From: Solimonas sp041659605
GTDB lineage: Bacteria > Pseudomonadota > Gammaproteobacteria > Nevskiales > Nevskiaceae
Assembly (NCBI GenBank): GCA_041659605.1
Contig: JBAZXW010000022.1
Span: 1-64,000, forward strand
DNA: 64,000 bases
Direction of reading: 5' to 3'
Part shown: piece by piece, positions 57,388-64,000 of the stretch
Numbering within the stretch: the first letter of the stretch is position 1
How the letters are laid out: each line of letters starts with the position of its first letter
Translations under genes and position numbers: made by a program
Notes under the pieces: generated by a model
What the model saw: the letters and a program-made list of their open reading frames with translations, nothing else
The model's database searches: none
What the model was told of the DNA's origin: nothing

Positions 57388-57744
57388 ATGAGCAAGCTCA
57401 GTCCCGTCACACCTGGCGAACTCCTATCGGAGGAATTCCTCAAGCCCATGGGGATCACCCAGTACCGCCTGGCAAAGGAAATCGGGGTTCCGGCTCAGAG
57501 AGTCGGGGAGATCGTTGCTGGCAGGCGTTCTGTTTCGGCCGACACTGACCTTCGGCTTTGCCGCTTCTTTGGCCTATCCAACGGGTACTGGCTCAGGGCA
57601 CAGGCGGCATACGACACAGAGGTTGCTGAACGCTCGCTCGGGCCGAAACTGCGCAGGATCAGACCTTGGTCAGAATTTGCGGCCCAACCAACGGCTCCAC
57701 CCGACGTCCCTTCCGCCGCTTCGCGTCGTCAGGGCCGCGGGTGA
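57388..57744 (+). CDS. higA: Cassette 14: HigA antitoxin with attC-encoded tail
   Basis: 118 aa. PVTPGELLSEEFLKPMGITQYRLAKEIGVPAQRVGEI is a HigA-type XRE helix-turn-helix with GLSNGYWLRAQAAYD following. Normal HigA ends near residue 98; the remaining about 20 residues (QPTAPPDVPSAASRRQGRG) are translated attC14. Confidence 0.9.
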   Translation: MSKLSPVTPGELLSEEFLKPMGITQYRLAKEIGVPAQRVGEIVAGRRSVSADTDLRLCRFFGLSNGYWLRAQAAYDTEVAERSLGPKLRRIRPWSEFAAQPTAPPDVPSAASRRQGRG

Positions 57745-57759
57745 GCCAGGGCGTTGGGC
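57682..57759 (+). other. attC14
   Basis: GCCCAAC ... GTTGGGC, 78 bp; the cassette's leading TTGGCC pairs with one mismatch. Lies inside the 3' end of higA. Confidence 0.8.
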
Positions 57760-57768
57760 GGCAAAAGC

Positions 57769-58170
57769 ATGAGCACCTTCGGCCGAGCCAGTCACATCAT
57801 CTTCTGGGGCGCCATCGCGTGGCTTTGCATCGCCGCATTTCTTGCCCTTCAGTTCTGGCCGCACCTTCCAGCGTCTAGTTCTGGCTGGGCTGCGTTTATT
57901 GCTTTCGGTCCGCCGCTTTACGTCGTGGCTGAGGCCGCAGCAGAGTGGGCTTGGTCTTCGCGTGCGGGGCGCGCAATCTCTCACCATCCATCGTCGGCTG
58001 TTCGCATTTTATTAGGTGTCGTTATTTGCTTGGCCGCTGGCGTACTTGCAGCAGTCGCTGTGCCGCGGTTGGTGCAGTCCGTCGCGGTTGATCGTTGCCT
58101 TGATGCGGGCGGCGCATTCAACTACAGCGCCCAAAGCTGTGAGGGGTTGGAGGATAGGCATGCTGAGTAA
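57769..58170 (+). CDS. Cassette 15: membrane protein
   Basis: 133 aa, ATG 57769, 9 bases after attC14. Three hydrophobic helices (about 10-29, 38-60 and 78-102) and a C-terminal soluble part with two cysteines (DRCLDAGGAFNYSAQSCEG), a pattern that could form a periplasmic disulfide. Family not recognised. Confidence 0.6.
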   Translation: MSTFGRASHIIFWGAIAWLCIAAFLALQFWPHLPASSSGWAAFIAFGPPLYVVAEAAAEWAWSSRAGRAISHHPSSAVRILLGVVICLAAGVLAAVAVPRLVQSVAVDRCLDAGGAFNYSAQSCEGLEDRHAE

Positions 58171-58237
58171 ACACGTCGCCTCCGTATTTGCCTTCGCTTC
58201 GCTGCGGCAAATCCACTGCTGATGCTGAGCGTTAAGC
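58160..58237 (+). other. attC15, degenerate
   Basis: The right half is good (inner CCGTATTTGCC/GGCAAATCC, then GTTAAGC at 58231-58237) but the RYYYAAC box is lost (GAGTAAAC in its place). Confidence 0.6.
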
Positions 58238-58324
58238 GACACAGGGTGAGCACCCGCGAATTGGACTCGTGCCCTTGGAGCCAGACGGCGAGCGGGTCGT
58301 CGCGTATCTCGAACGGAGGACACC

Positions 58325-58882
58325 ATGGGACTCTTGACCTTCAGTATCAACGTCACCCTGGACGGCTGCGTCGACCACCAGGAAGGAATCGCCGACGACG
58401 AGACACACGCCTTCTTCACCCGCCTCATGGACGAGGGCGGGGCGATGCTGTGGGGCCGCGTCACCTACGAGATGATGGAGAGCTACTGGCCAGCGGTCGC
58501 CCGCGGCGACGCGGAGGCACCGCCGGCGATGCGCGAGTGGGCGGTCAAGCTGGAGGCCAAGCCGAAGTACGTGGTGTCGTCGACGCGAAAGGATTTCCCC
58601 TGGACCAACAGCCACCACATCGCCGGCAACCTGCGAACGGACGTACAGAAGCTCAAGGACGCGACCCCGAACGGCGTGCTCCTCGGTAGCGGCAAGCTCG
58701 CGACCGAGCTGGACCGGCTGGATCTGATCGACGAGTACAAGTTACTCGTCCACCCCAGGATCGCCGGCCGCGGCCCGACCCTGTACGAGAGCGGGCTGCC
58801 CAGCACGCGACGGCTCGAGTTGATCTCGGCGAAGCCGCTCCGCAGCGGCGCGATCGCCACGCACTACCGGCGCGCGCGCTAA
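58325..58882 (+). CDS. Cassette 16: RibD C-terminal/dihydrofolate-reductase-fold protein
   Basis: 185 aa, ATG 58325 with GGAGGA upstream. LTFSINVTLDGCVDH and GAMLWGRVTYEMM at the start and LIDEYKLLVHPRIAGRGPTLY near the end are the RibD_C signature. An NADPH-dependent reductase of unknown substrate. It has the fold of DHFR but not the DfrA/DfrB sequence, so trimethoprim resistance is not supported. Confidence 0.8.
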   Translation: MGLLTFSINVTLDGCVDHQEGIADDETHAFFTRLMDEGGAMLWGRVTYEMMESYWPAVARGDAEAPPAMREWAVKLEAKPKYVVSSTRKDFPWTNSHHIAGNLRTDVQKLKDATPNGVLLGSGKLATELDRLDLIDEYKLLVHPRIAGRGPTLYESGLPSTRRLELISAKPLRSGAIATHYRRAR

Positions 58883-58901
58883 CTCGGAGATGGGTCATGT
58901 C

Positions 58902-58951
58902 GCCTAACAACGCGCTGCACTCAGACGGGACGGTGAGCGCGGGCGTTGGAC
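58902..58951 (+). other. attC16, short
   Basis: GCCTAAC ... GTTGGAC, only 50 bp; the cassette's leading TTAAGC pairs with one G-T mismatch. Confidence 0.7.
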
Positions 58952-58960
58952 CTACATGGC

Positions 58961-58989
58961 TTGCTAGGCGCGCAGTGCTACTTTAGTAT
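58961..58989 (+). promoter_or_regulatory. Cassette-17 promoter
   Basis: TTGCTA, exactly 17 bp, TAGTAT. Transcription would begin at about 58996, the antitoxin ATG itself, so translation is likely leaderless. Confidence 0.6.
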
Positions 58990-58995
58990 CACATC

Positions 58996-59253
58996 ATGCG
59001 CACTGAACTCGTTACCACCCTCAAACGCAAGGCTACCGAACTCCTCTCCGAGATCGAGCAGAGCCGGGAACCGATCCTCATTACCCAGCATGGTCTGCCC
59101 AGCGCCTATCTGGTTGATGTTGAAACATATGAAGCTCTGCAGCAGCGGATGGGGCTGTTGGAGGGAATTGCCAGAGGGGAAAAGGCAATTGAGGAAGGTC
59201 GCACCGTTTCCCATGCGGAAGCCAAGAAGCGCATGGCCAGATGGCTCAGGTAA
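58996..59253 (+). CDS. Cassette 17: Phd/YefM-type antitoxin
   Basis: 85 aa. ELVTTLKRKATELLSEIEQS and REPILITQHGLPSAYLVDVETYEAL is the Phd/YefM fold (DNA binding and toxin wrapping). A 13-bp overlap with the toxin gene shows coupling. Confidence 0.85.
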   Translation: MRTELVTTLKRKATELLSEIEQSREPILITQHGLPSAYLVDVETYEALQQRMGLLEGIARGEKAIEEGRTVSHAEAKKRMARWLR

Positions 59254-59603
59254 TCTGGTCCGAGCCGGCGCTAGGCGACCTTGACGCCATCGCTGATTAC
59301 ATTGCGCTGGAGAATCCCGAAGCGGCGCGGGCACTGGTGCATAAGGTGTTCCAGCATGTCGAGCAGTTGGCCCAGCACCCCAAGAGCGGCCCCAAACCTC
59401 CCGAGCTGAAGGGTTGGCGCTATCGTCAAATAGTCGAGCCTCCCTGCCGCATTTTCTATCGAGAAGACGGCGAGCGTGTTTTCATCTTGTACGTGATGCG
59501 GGCCGAGCGTCTGCTGCGGCCAGCGCAACTGTCAACTCGGGCCCGCAGTGTCGGAGCCGCAGGTCCGACTAGCGGTTCCAGCGGACGTCCTCGCCTTCGG
59601 TGA
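59241..59603 (+). CDS. Cassette 17: ParE/RelE-family toxin
   Basis: 120 aa. AQVIWSEPALGDLDAIADYIALENPEAAR at the start (key: PAL-DL-IADYI) and GWRYRQIVEPPCRIFYRED with VFILYVMRAERLLRP are ParE-family landmarks. The final about 18 residues (GPTSGSSGRPRLR) come from attC17. Confidence 0.87.
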   Translation: MAQVIWSEPALGDLDAIADYIALENPEAARALVHKVFQHVEQLAQHPKSGPKPPELKGWRYRQIVEPPCRIFYREDGERVFILYVMRAERLLRPAQLSTRARSVGAAGPTSGSSGRPRLR

Positions 59604-59630
59604 AGCCGCCCCTGAGCCTTGGCATGGTGC
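59563..59630 (+). other. attC17, degenerate
   Basis: GTCCGAC at the left (expected GTCCAAC) and ATGGTGC where GTTRRRY should be; the inner GGACGTCCTCGCC stem survives. Confidence 0.55.
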
Positions 59631-59692
59631 GACACTAGGGCGGGTTGTGGACACACTGTGACCAACGGACAGGTTGAACAGGAGATCTACAC

Positions 59693-60136
59693 ATGAATCA
59701 GAAGCACCTGGTACTGAAGCCTGGCGATCGGAGCACTGCCCTATCTGTCGTAGGAACGAACGTCACGGTCCTGGTTTCTGCAGCAACCTCCCAAAGCCAG
59801 CAGATCACCCTTCAGTCCGGAGACGAGGGCTCGGGCCCGCCACCACACAGCCACGACTGGGAAGAGTCGTTCTACATCACCAAGGGGCAGGTCTCCTTTA
59901 CATGCGATGGCACAACGACGATGTGCCAGGCCGGCACATTCGTCCATGTTCCGGCCGGCACCGTTCACGCCTTCAGCTATGGCCCGGGTGGGGGTGAGAT
60001 GCTGGAGGTCACAGGTGCAGGAAGTAAAGCCATCCAAATGTTTTCGGCGTTGGATCGCGAGATTCCACCTGGTCCACCCGTTGTTTCAGAGGTGGTCCGA
60101 GTAGCGGGCGAGTATGGCGTCACGTTTCACATCTGA
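59693..60136 (+). CDS. Cassette 18: cupin-domain protein
   Basis: 147 aa, ATG 59693 with AGGAG 8 bases upstream. Single cupin: GSGPPPHSHDWEESFYITKG (metal motif 1: H-x-H ... E) and GTFVHVPAGTVHAFS (motif 2, with the third His). Probable dioxygenase-, isomerase- or sensor-like small-molecule binder. Confidence 0.8.
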   Translation: MNQKHLVLKPGDRSTALSVVGTNVTVLVSAATSQSQQITLQSGDEGSGPPPHSHDWEESFYITKGQVSFTCDGTTTMCQAGTFVHVPAGTVHAFSYGPGGGEMLEVTGAGSKAIQMFSALDREIPPGPPVVSEVVRVAGEYGVTFHI

Positions 60137-60160
60137 CGCGGCAATGGGCTGAACGGCAAT

Positions 60161-60195
60161 GTCGCCCGGCAGTCGGTTCGACACAAGGGCCTGAG
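60161..60195 (+). other. attC18 remnant
   Basis: GCCCGGCAGTCGGTTCG resembles the start of attC20 (GCCCAACAGTCGGTTCG) with AA changed to GG; the right half is missing. Confidence 0.4.
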
Positions 60196-60254
60196 GAAGT
60201 TCCTTGAGTCTTGCAGCTCGCGGCCGCGTAACTTATCCGCAGGGAGAGGCTGCC

Positions 60255-60641
60255 ATGTCTGAAGAGCACTCAAGCGCAGTGGAAATTGCGAAGGCCATTC
60301 TGGAGGCGTTCAATGCGCACGATCTCGACAGGGTCATGAGCTTCTTCGCGGAAGACTGCTCCCTCGACATGCCGCGCGGAGCTGATCCCTGGGGACAGAG
60401 ACTCATCGGGAAGCCGGCCGTGAGAGAAGGCTTGGCAGGACGCTTCAAGGGGCTTCCAGATGTTCACTATGGCGAGGATCGTCACTGGGGAAACGGAAGC
60501 ATGGTTGCCTCGGAATGGCTGCTCACGGGAACCAGGCCAGGCGGAGAGAAGGTCAAGGTTCGCGGGTGTGACCACTACGAGTTTCGTGATGGGAAGGTCG
60601 TTCGCAAAGACTCGTACTGGAAGATCGTCGAGCCGCAGTGA
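60255..60641 (+). CDS. SnoaL/NTF2-like protein
   Basis: 128 aa from ATG 60255 with GGGAGAGG 6 bases upstream. IAKAILEAFNAHDLDRVMSFF and CDHYEFRDGKVVRKDSYWK are the cone-fold SnoaL-like signature. Probable small-molecule isomerase or hydrolase; unknown substrate. A membrane gene follows 7 bp later, giving a two-gene unit. Confidence 0.75.
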   Translation: MSEEHSSAVEIAKAILEAFNAHDLDRVMSFFAEDCSLDMPRGADPWGQRLIGKPAVREGLAGRFKGLPDVHYGEDRHWGNGSMVASEWLLTGTRPGGEKVKVRGCDHYEFRDGKVVRKDSYWKIVEPQ

Positions 60642-60648
60642 GGCACCA

Positions 60649-61020
60649 ATGTCGAGAGAAGCGGCGCTGTATCAGGCGTTAGCTGCATGTGGTGCGGCAC
60701 TCATCGCATTTATTGGAGTGTGCCACGAGGTTGTCGGGCACATCCTGTTTCCTTGGGGGCCAGCCTTTCTTGGCGGTCCCGTCGGTTGGCACGCCACGGG
60801 CGTCTTCACCATCGGCGCAGGCGTGTTGGTCCTTGTCGGCACCTTGCAGCTCATCAAGTTTCCAGTCGTTCCATTTGCGCTCTTCGCGGCTTTCGCCGGC
60901 ATCGGGCTGGTGATCGTCACCGCCGTCATGCATCGTGAGTTCCACATGTTTGCGCTCACGGCAGGCATGGCCGGTGCCGTTACCGCGTTTTGCCATTCGC
61001 GCGCCACCGCTGCCCAATAG
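60649..61020 (+). CDS. Four-helix membrane protein
   Basis: 123 aa, ATG 60649. Four helices (about 8-31, 43-66, 68-90, 95-115), with FIGVCHEVVGHILFPWGPAFL and MHREFHMFALTAG containing conserved-looking histidines; I do not recognise the family. Its last residues are encoded in attC19. Confidence 0.6.
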   Translation: MSREAALYQALAACGAALIAFIGVCHEVVGHILFPWGPAFLGGPVGWHATGVFTIGAGVLVLVGTLQLIKFPVVPFALFAAFAGIGLVIVTAVMHREFHMFALTAGMAGAVTAFCHSRATAAQ

Positions 61021-61083
61021 GGTGCTGCCCCCGACCCACACGCCTCCGCTTCCGCTTCTGAACGTGCCCGGTGCCGATTGGGC
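61012..61083 (+). other. attC19, symmetrically mutated
   Basis: GCCCAAT (61012-61018) and ATTGGGC (61077-61083): both crossover triplets changed from AAC/GTT to AAT/ATT, keeping base pairing. 72 bp. Confidence 0.55.
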
Positions 61084-61107
61084 GACCAGGTCAACGCTTT
61101 TACGTAA

Positions 61108-61131
61108 CCCGGAGGGGTTGTTACCTCCGGG
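61108..61131. terminator. Bidirectional hairpin
   Basis: CCCGGAGG and CCTCCGGG pair around an 8-base loop, between a plus-strand membrane gene and a minus-strand gene. Confidence 0.6.
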
Positions 61132-61142
61132 CTTAATGGCCC

Positions 61143-61463
61143 TTATTCCCAGTGGCCAGCTGTGAAGTACCACTTGGTACCCTGCTGGGTCCACGTCGGC
61201 TCAACCCACTTCTTCGCGGGCTCCACGACCGCAACCCAACTGCCCTCGGTCCAGACGTAAGCGGAACCGTTCCAATTCCAGTATCCGGACGACCAGACAT
61301 ACCCAACCTTTGATGCCGTCGGCGGGGCAGACTTCTTCGCCGCGGGCGGAGCGGTATCCACAATGATCTTGAGTTCGGTCGGTTCCGCAAAGCTGGTCAG
61401 AGGCGCCGCAAAGGCGCCGACTGCCAGCAGGCCCGCCAAGATTCCAACAGTTCGTAGTTTCAT
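61143..61463 (-). CDS. Exported WxxGxW-repeat protein
   Basis: 106 aa from ATG 61463, signal peptide (FA-EPTELK). The second half has repeats of aromatic residues: YVWSSGYWNWNGSAYVWTEG and GTKWYFTAGHWE, the WXXGXW-type. Opposite in direction to the cassette array, which is rare within integrons. Confidence 0.68.
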   Translation of the reverse strand: MKLRTVGILAGLLAVGAFAAPLTSFAEPTELKIIVDTAPPAAKKSAPPTASKVGYVWSSGYWNWNGSAYVWTEGSWVAVVEPAKKWVEPTWTQQGTKWYFTAGHWE

Positions 61464-61603
61464 GACTTGTCCTTGAGGTGGTTGATCACCCGACGGTATA
61501 TTGGGTCGCACAGCTTGAATCGCCCATAACCAGGGAGACGAGGTGGAACTGTGAGCCGGTCTTATCGCTCCGTCAGTTCGCTAGCCAACTTAAGTGGCTT
61601 GTC

Positions 61604-61669
61604 GCCCAACAGTCGGTTCGAGGGGGCGCACCGGCTTCGCGGATGCAACTCTCAACGCGGGCGGTGGGC
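61604..61669 (+). other. attC20, last recognisable site
   Basis: GCCCAAC ... GGTGGGC (GTT changed to GGT), 66 bp. No attC is seen beyond it, so I place the end of the array here. Confidence 0.55.
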
Positions 61670-61695
61670 GCTCAAGATGGAGTCGGAGACAACCA

Positions 61696-61851
61696 ATGTA
61701 CGAATCAAAGCGTCACCCTCCGATTCCCAGAGTGCACTTCATGCGTCGCCTGGTGGGCCACTTCTCGGCGGCAATGGCGTTGTTGACCATCATCTTCACC
61801 CCGGTCATACATAGAGTGCTGCATACGTTCCATTGGGATGAGGATGAGTAA
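61696..61851 (+). CDS. Short membrane protein, possibly truncated
   Basis: 51 aa, ATG 61696. MYESKRHPPIPRVHF resembles the start of small membrane proteins that occur in cassettes; one helix (SAAMALLTIIFTPVI), then RVLHTFHWDEDE. Probably a cut-down or chimeric gene. From 61852 to 62185 (334 bp) no supported gene is visible; frames there are open in several registers but lack a start with ribosome-binding site and family likeness. Confidence 0.4.
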   Translation: MYESKRHPPIPRVHFMRRLVGHFSAAMALLTIIFTPVIHRVLHTFHWDEDE

Positions 61852-62185
61852 TGTGGTCGGGTGCGGTTCTTCAGGGGCCGGTACTCCGGCGCAGGTTTCC
61901 TCTTCGCGCTTGGGGTGCCGGAGCTCCAGCGTAGGCCGCTCCCGGACACTCTTGGCAGCTTTGCCCGTTTCTGTTGGGCTCAATCCTGGCTTCGGGAGTG
62001 TGATGCTCGGGGCCGCGGCGCTGGGCTCGTATGTTGCGCGCCACTTTGGCACGGTCAGGGCCGGCAAGCGGCCCTCTTGAGGGGAGCGCGCTTTGTCGCG
62101 GCGATGCAACACTGTCGAAACCGGCCCGGCCCGTTCGACTACGGAGAGCCAATACCGGCGAAATCGAACCCCAGGAGAACGAAAC

Positions 62186-62635
62186 ATGCCCAACACCATT
62201 CGCCTTCACCGGGTCCTGCGCGCGCCGCCCGAGCGCGTGTACCGCGCGTTCCTCGATCCGGACGCCATGTGCAAATGGCTGCCGCCCAATGGCTTCACCG
62301 CCAAGGTCCACAACATCGATGTGCGGGAGGGCGGGACGTACAGGATGTCCTTCACCAACTTCTGCACGGGGTCGAGCCATTCCTTCGGCGGAACCTATCT
62401 GGAACTGGCGCCGGGCGAACGCCTCCGCTACAACGATCAGTTCGATGACCCCAATCTGCCCGGCACGATGCAGGTGACCGTCACGTTCAAAAAGGTGTCC
62501 TGTGGCACCGAGCTGAACGTCACGCAGGAAGGAATCCCGGATGTCATTCCGCCAGAGGCCTGTTACCTGGGCTGGCAGGAGTCGCTGATCCTGCTGGCGA
62601 AGCTGGTCGAAGCGGAAATTCCGGACGGCGCCTGA
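62186..62635 (+). CDS. SRPBCC/AHSA1-family protein
   Basis: 149 aa from ATG 62186, preceded by CAGGAG. TIRLHRVLRAPPERVYRAFLDP and KWLPPNGF at the start, then GGTYRMSF and an ending GWQESLILLAKLVEAEIP are AHSA1/START-like lipid- or ligand-binding landmarks. Cytosolic. Outside the array; GC-rich like the chromosome. Confidence 0.8.
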   Translation: MPNTIRLHRVLRAPPERVYRAFLDPDAMCKWLPPNGFTAKVHNIDVREGGTYRMSFTNFCTGSSHSFGGTYLELAPGERLRYNDQFDDPNLPGTMQVTVTFKKVSCGTELNVTQEGIPDVIPPEACYLGWQESLILLAKLVEAEIPDGA

Positions 62636-62718
62636 GGTCTGGAGTCCGAAGAGGCAGGGCTGACTCGGCAGTCGCGAATGCCGCACACTGTGTGTCATTC
62701 CTGGCAAGGAGGCTTGCG

Positions 62719-62922
62719 ATGAAATCGACTCTGGTGCTGTTGCTCGCGTTGCTCGCGAGTGCGTGCGTGTTCGTCCCGGTCTCCGGTCCCGGTCCTGGCG
62801 GCGGCGGCAAGGCCGGTGGCGGCACGGTGCTGTTGTGTCACAAGGGCAAGAAGACGATGGAGCTGCCGCAGGAAGCGGCGCGCGCGCACCTGGACCACGG
62901 CGACCACTACGGGCCATGTTAG
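62719..62922 (+). CDS. Small lipoprotein
   Basis: 67 aa, ATG 62719 with AAGGAGG upstream. Lipobox LASAC, Gly-rich linker, then LLCHKGKKTMELPQEAARAH LDHGDHYGPC, a short conserved motif with Cys, His and acidic residues that could bind a metal; no named family recalled. Confidence 0.7.
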   Translation: MKSTLVLLLALLASACVFVPVSGPGPGGGGKAGGGTVLLCHKGKKTMELPQEAARAHLDHGDHYGPC

Positions 62923-62938
62923 CGGCAAGGGCTTGCTG

Positions 62939-63400
62939 ATGATCGCCAAACGCATGCGCGGTGCGCTGTTCGCGGCGCTGGCCGCGCTGCTGCTGGCGGC
63001 TTGCGACGACGATGGTGATGCGGATGCCTGTTGCGATCCGCTGCCGCAGCAAGGCCTGTACGCCACGTTCAGCGTCGGCGACGAGACGTTCAGTGCGTCG
63101 ATTACCGATCCCGACGGCATGGAAGAGGCGCGGGCACTGTGGGCCGGCACGTCGAACGCCAACATTCCGAACGGCGAGCTGGCCTGCGCGCCCGCTGCCT
63201 GGAACGAACCCTGGTCCTGGCACCTGAGGCCGGAGAGCATCCGCTTCGCCGAGGTGACGACCGAGGTCTGCGACGGCACGCCGTCCTACGTTGACGCCAA
63301 CTGCGCGTCGTTCGGCGCGCGCTACTGCCCGTGGAGCGCGGAGCTGACGGCGCTGCGGGATTGCGACGCCGACCCCTCGTGTCCGGACGTGCCGCGCTGA
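62939..63400 (+). CDS. BP74-like lipoprotein
   Basis: 153 aa from ATG 62939, 16 bp after the previous gene. Lipobox LLAAC. Mature domain ATFSVGDETFSASITDPDG and PAAWNEPWSWHLRPESIRFAE then VCDGTPSYVDAN and CPWSAEL is like the BP74-related beta-domain found in bacteria and Dictyostelium. Its role in bacteria is unknown. Six cysteines suggest disulfides. Confidence 0.65.
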   Translation: MIAKRMRGALFAALAALLLAACDDDGDADACCDPLPQQGLYATFSVGDETFSASITDPDGMEEARALWAGTSNANIPNGELACAPAAWNEPWSWHLRPESIRFAEVTTEVCDGTPSYVDANCASFGARYCPWSAELTALRDCDADPSCPDVPR

Positions 63401-63423
63401 TCCCCGAGCGACGACAGGATGTG

Positions 63424-63451
63424 GGGGCGGCTACAATGGCCGCCCCTTTTT
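63424..63451 (+). terminator. Intrinsic terminator
   Basis: GGGGCGGC, loop TACAATG, GCCGCCCC, then five Ts: ends the lipoprotein pair. Confidence 0.85.
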
Positions 63452-63467
63452 GCGACCGCGCCCCCGA

Positions 63468-64000
63468 ATGGACGCCCTGCTGAACCCAGAACTCTGGATT
63501 GCCCTGATCACGCTGGCCGCCCTGGAAATCGTCCTGGGCATCGACAACATCATTTTCCTGTCGATCATGGCCAACAAGCTGCCGGAGCATCAGCGCGCGA
63601 AGGGGCGCTTGATCGGTCTGGCTGGCGCCTGCCTGACGCGCATCGCGCTGCTGGTGTCCTTGGCCTGGCTGGCGCGGCTGACAGTGCCGCTGTTCGAGAT
63701 CCTCGGCCACGGCGTATCCGGGCGCGACCTCATCCTGTTCGGCGGCGGTCTGTTCCTGCTCGGCAAGAGCACGCTGGAAATCCACGAGATGGTGGAATCG
63801 CCGAGCGGCTTCGGCCCCGAGGACGTCGTCGGCAAGGCCGCGGCCGGCTTCGTGTCGGTGATCGTGCAGATCATGATCCTCGACATCGTGTTCTCGCTCG
63901 ACTCGGTGATCACCGCGGTCGGCATGACCAACAACGTGCCGGTGATGATCGCCGCGATCGTCATCGCCATCGGCGTGATGATGTTCTTCTCGGGCCCGGT
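63468..64000 (+). CDS. TerC-family membrane protein, 5' part
   Basis: First 177 residues; the gene runs off the window. LITLAALEIVLGIDNIIFLSI and DIVFSLDSVITAVGM are the two TerC signatures with charged membrane Asp residues. Proteins of this family carry metal ions (Mn in MntX/Alx relatives). Start ATG 63468; several helices (about 10-30, 48-68, 80-98, 122-145). Confidence 0.88.
   Translation, partial: MDALLNPELWIALITLAALEIVLGIDNIIFLSIMANKLPEHQRAKGRLIGLAGACLTRIALLVSLAWLARLTVPLFEILGHGVSGRDLILFGGGLFLLGKSTLEIHEMVESPSGFGPEDVVGKAAAGFVSVIVQIMILDIVFSLDSVITAVGMTNNVPVMIAAIVIAIGVMMFFSGP

Noticed and set aside
58325..58882. A trimethoprim-resistance dfr cassette.
   Set aside because: The protein has the RibD_C pattern, not DfrA or DfrB sequence.
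49664..61669. CRISPR array suggested by regularly spaced palindromes.
   Set aside because: Spacing is gene-sized and the palindromes are attC sites with GTT/AAC cores; no cas genes are present.

Overview
This 64-kb window is high-GC (roughly two thirds G+C by eye) chromosomal DNA of a free-living, respiring gammaproteobacterium. The repertoire (TetR-regulated hydrolases, RoxA-like multihaem lipoproteins, OmpA proteins, type IV pilus motor ATPases, SHP/DHC cytochromes) and REP palindromes of the GTAGCCCGGGCGCAGCCC type fit the Nevskiales/Xanthomonadales neighbourhood. The taxonomic placement is inference.

Layout. 1-4.2 kb: a tandemly duplicated module of periplasmic truncated haemoglobin plus OmpA-DUF3034 protein, followed by a flavinylated FMN-binding protein, a PepSY-type membrane protein and a small membrane protein, which looks like an extracytosolic electron-transfer locus. 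4.4-11.9 kb: two divergent sigma-54 promoters drive, leftwards, an OmpA protein ending in a cupredoxin domain and, rightwards, a four-gene operon of exported TPR and lipoproteins. Both leaders carry a GC hairpin plus T8 just before the start codon. 12-25 kb: a glycosyltransferase, secreted unknowns, two TetR genes with visible operators beside a CocE-type hydrolase and a DUF1214-sulfotransferase fusion, a GH5 lipoprotein and a PEP-mutase-family enzyme. 25-34 kb: an AraC regulator, a three-haem RoxA-like lipoprotein, a PilB/GspE-type ATPase divergent from PilU with FNR-like boxes between them, and the flavin transferase ApbE. 34-40 kb: a methyltransferase, an exported FAH-family protein and the SHP-DHC-cytochrome b operon followed by its own two-component system, with a PmrA/QseB-type box upstream. 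40-48 kb: a desaturase, AraC, an ABC transporter, a CZB-GGDEF diguanylate cyclase, TetR and a second RoxA-like cytochrome.

48.2-61.7 kb: a chromosomal integron. An intact intI gene on the minus strand faces away from an attI core and about 20 cassettes read in the plus direction, visibly poorer in GC than the flanks. Cassettes carry small membrane proteins, exported unknowns, three toxin-antitoxin modules, a DUF4375 protein, a RibD/DHFR-like reductase, a cupin and a SnoaL-like protein. In most cassettes the leading TTRRRY hexamer is complementary to that cassette's own RYYYAAC box. An IS3-family (IS51-like) element interrupts one attC, a 167-bp MITE sits exactly on the crossover triplet of the next, and attC sites decay towards the distal end. 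62-64 kb returns to chromosomal genes: an SRPBCC protein, two small lipoproteins and the start of a TerC-family gene that runs off the window.

Shared themes are extracytoplasmic redox chemistry (flavin, haem, copper) on cell-envelope scaffolds and an active mobile-gene reservoir. No tRNA, rRNA, CRISPR array or prophage was recognised.
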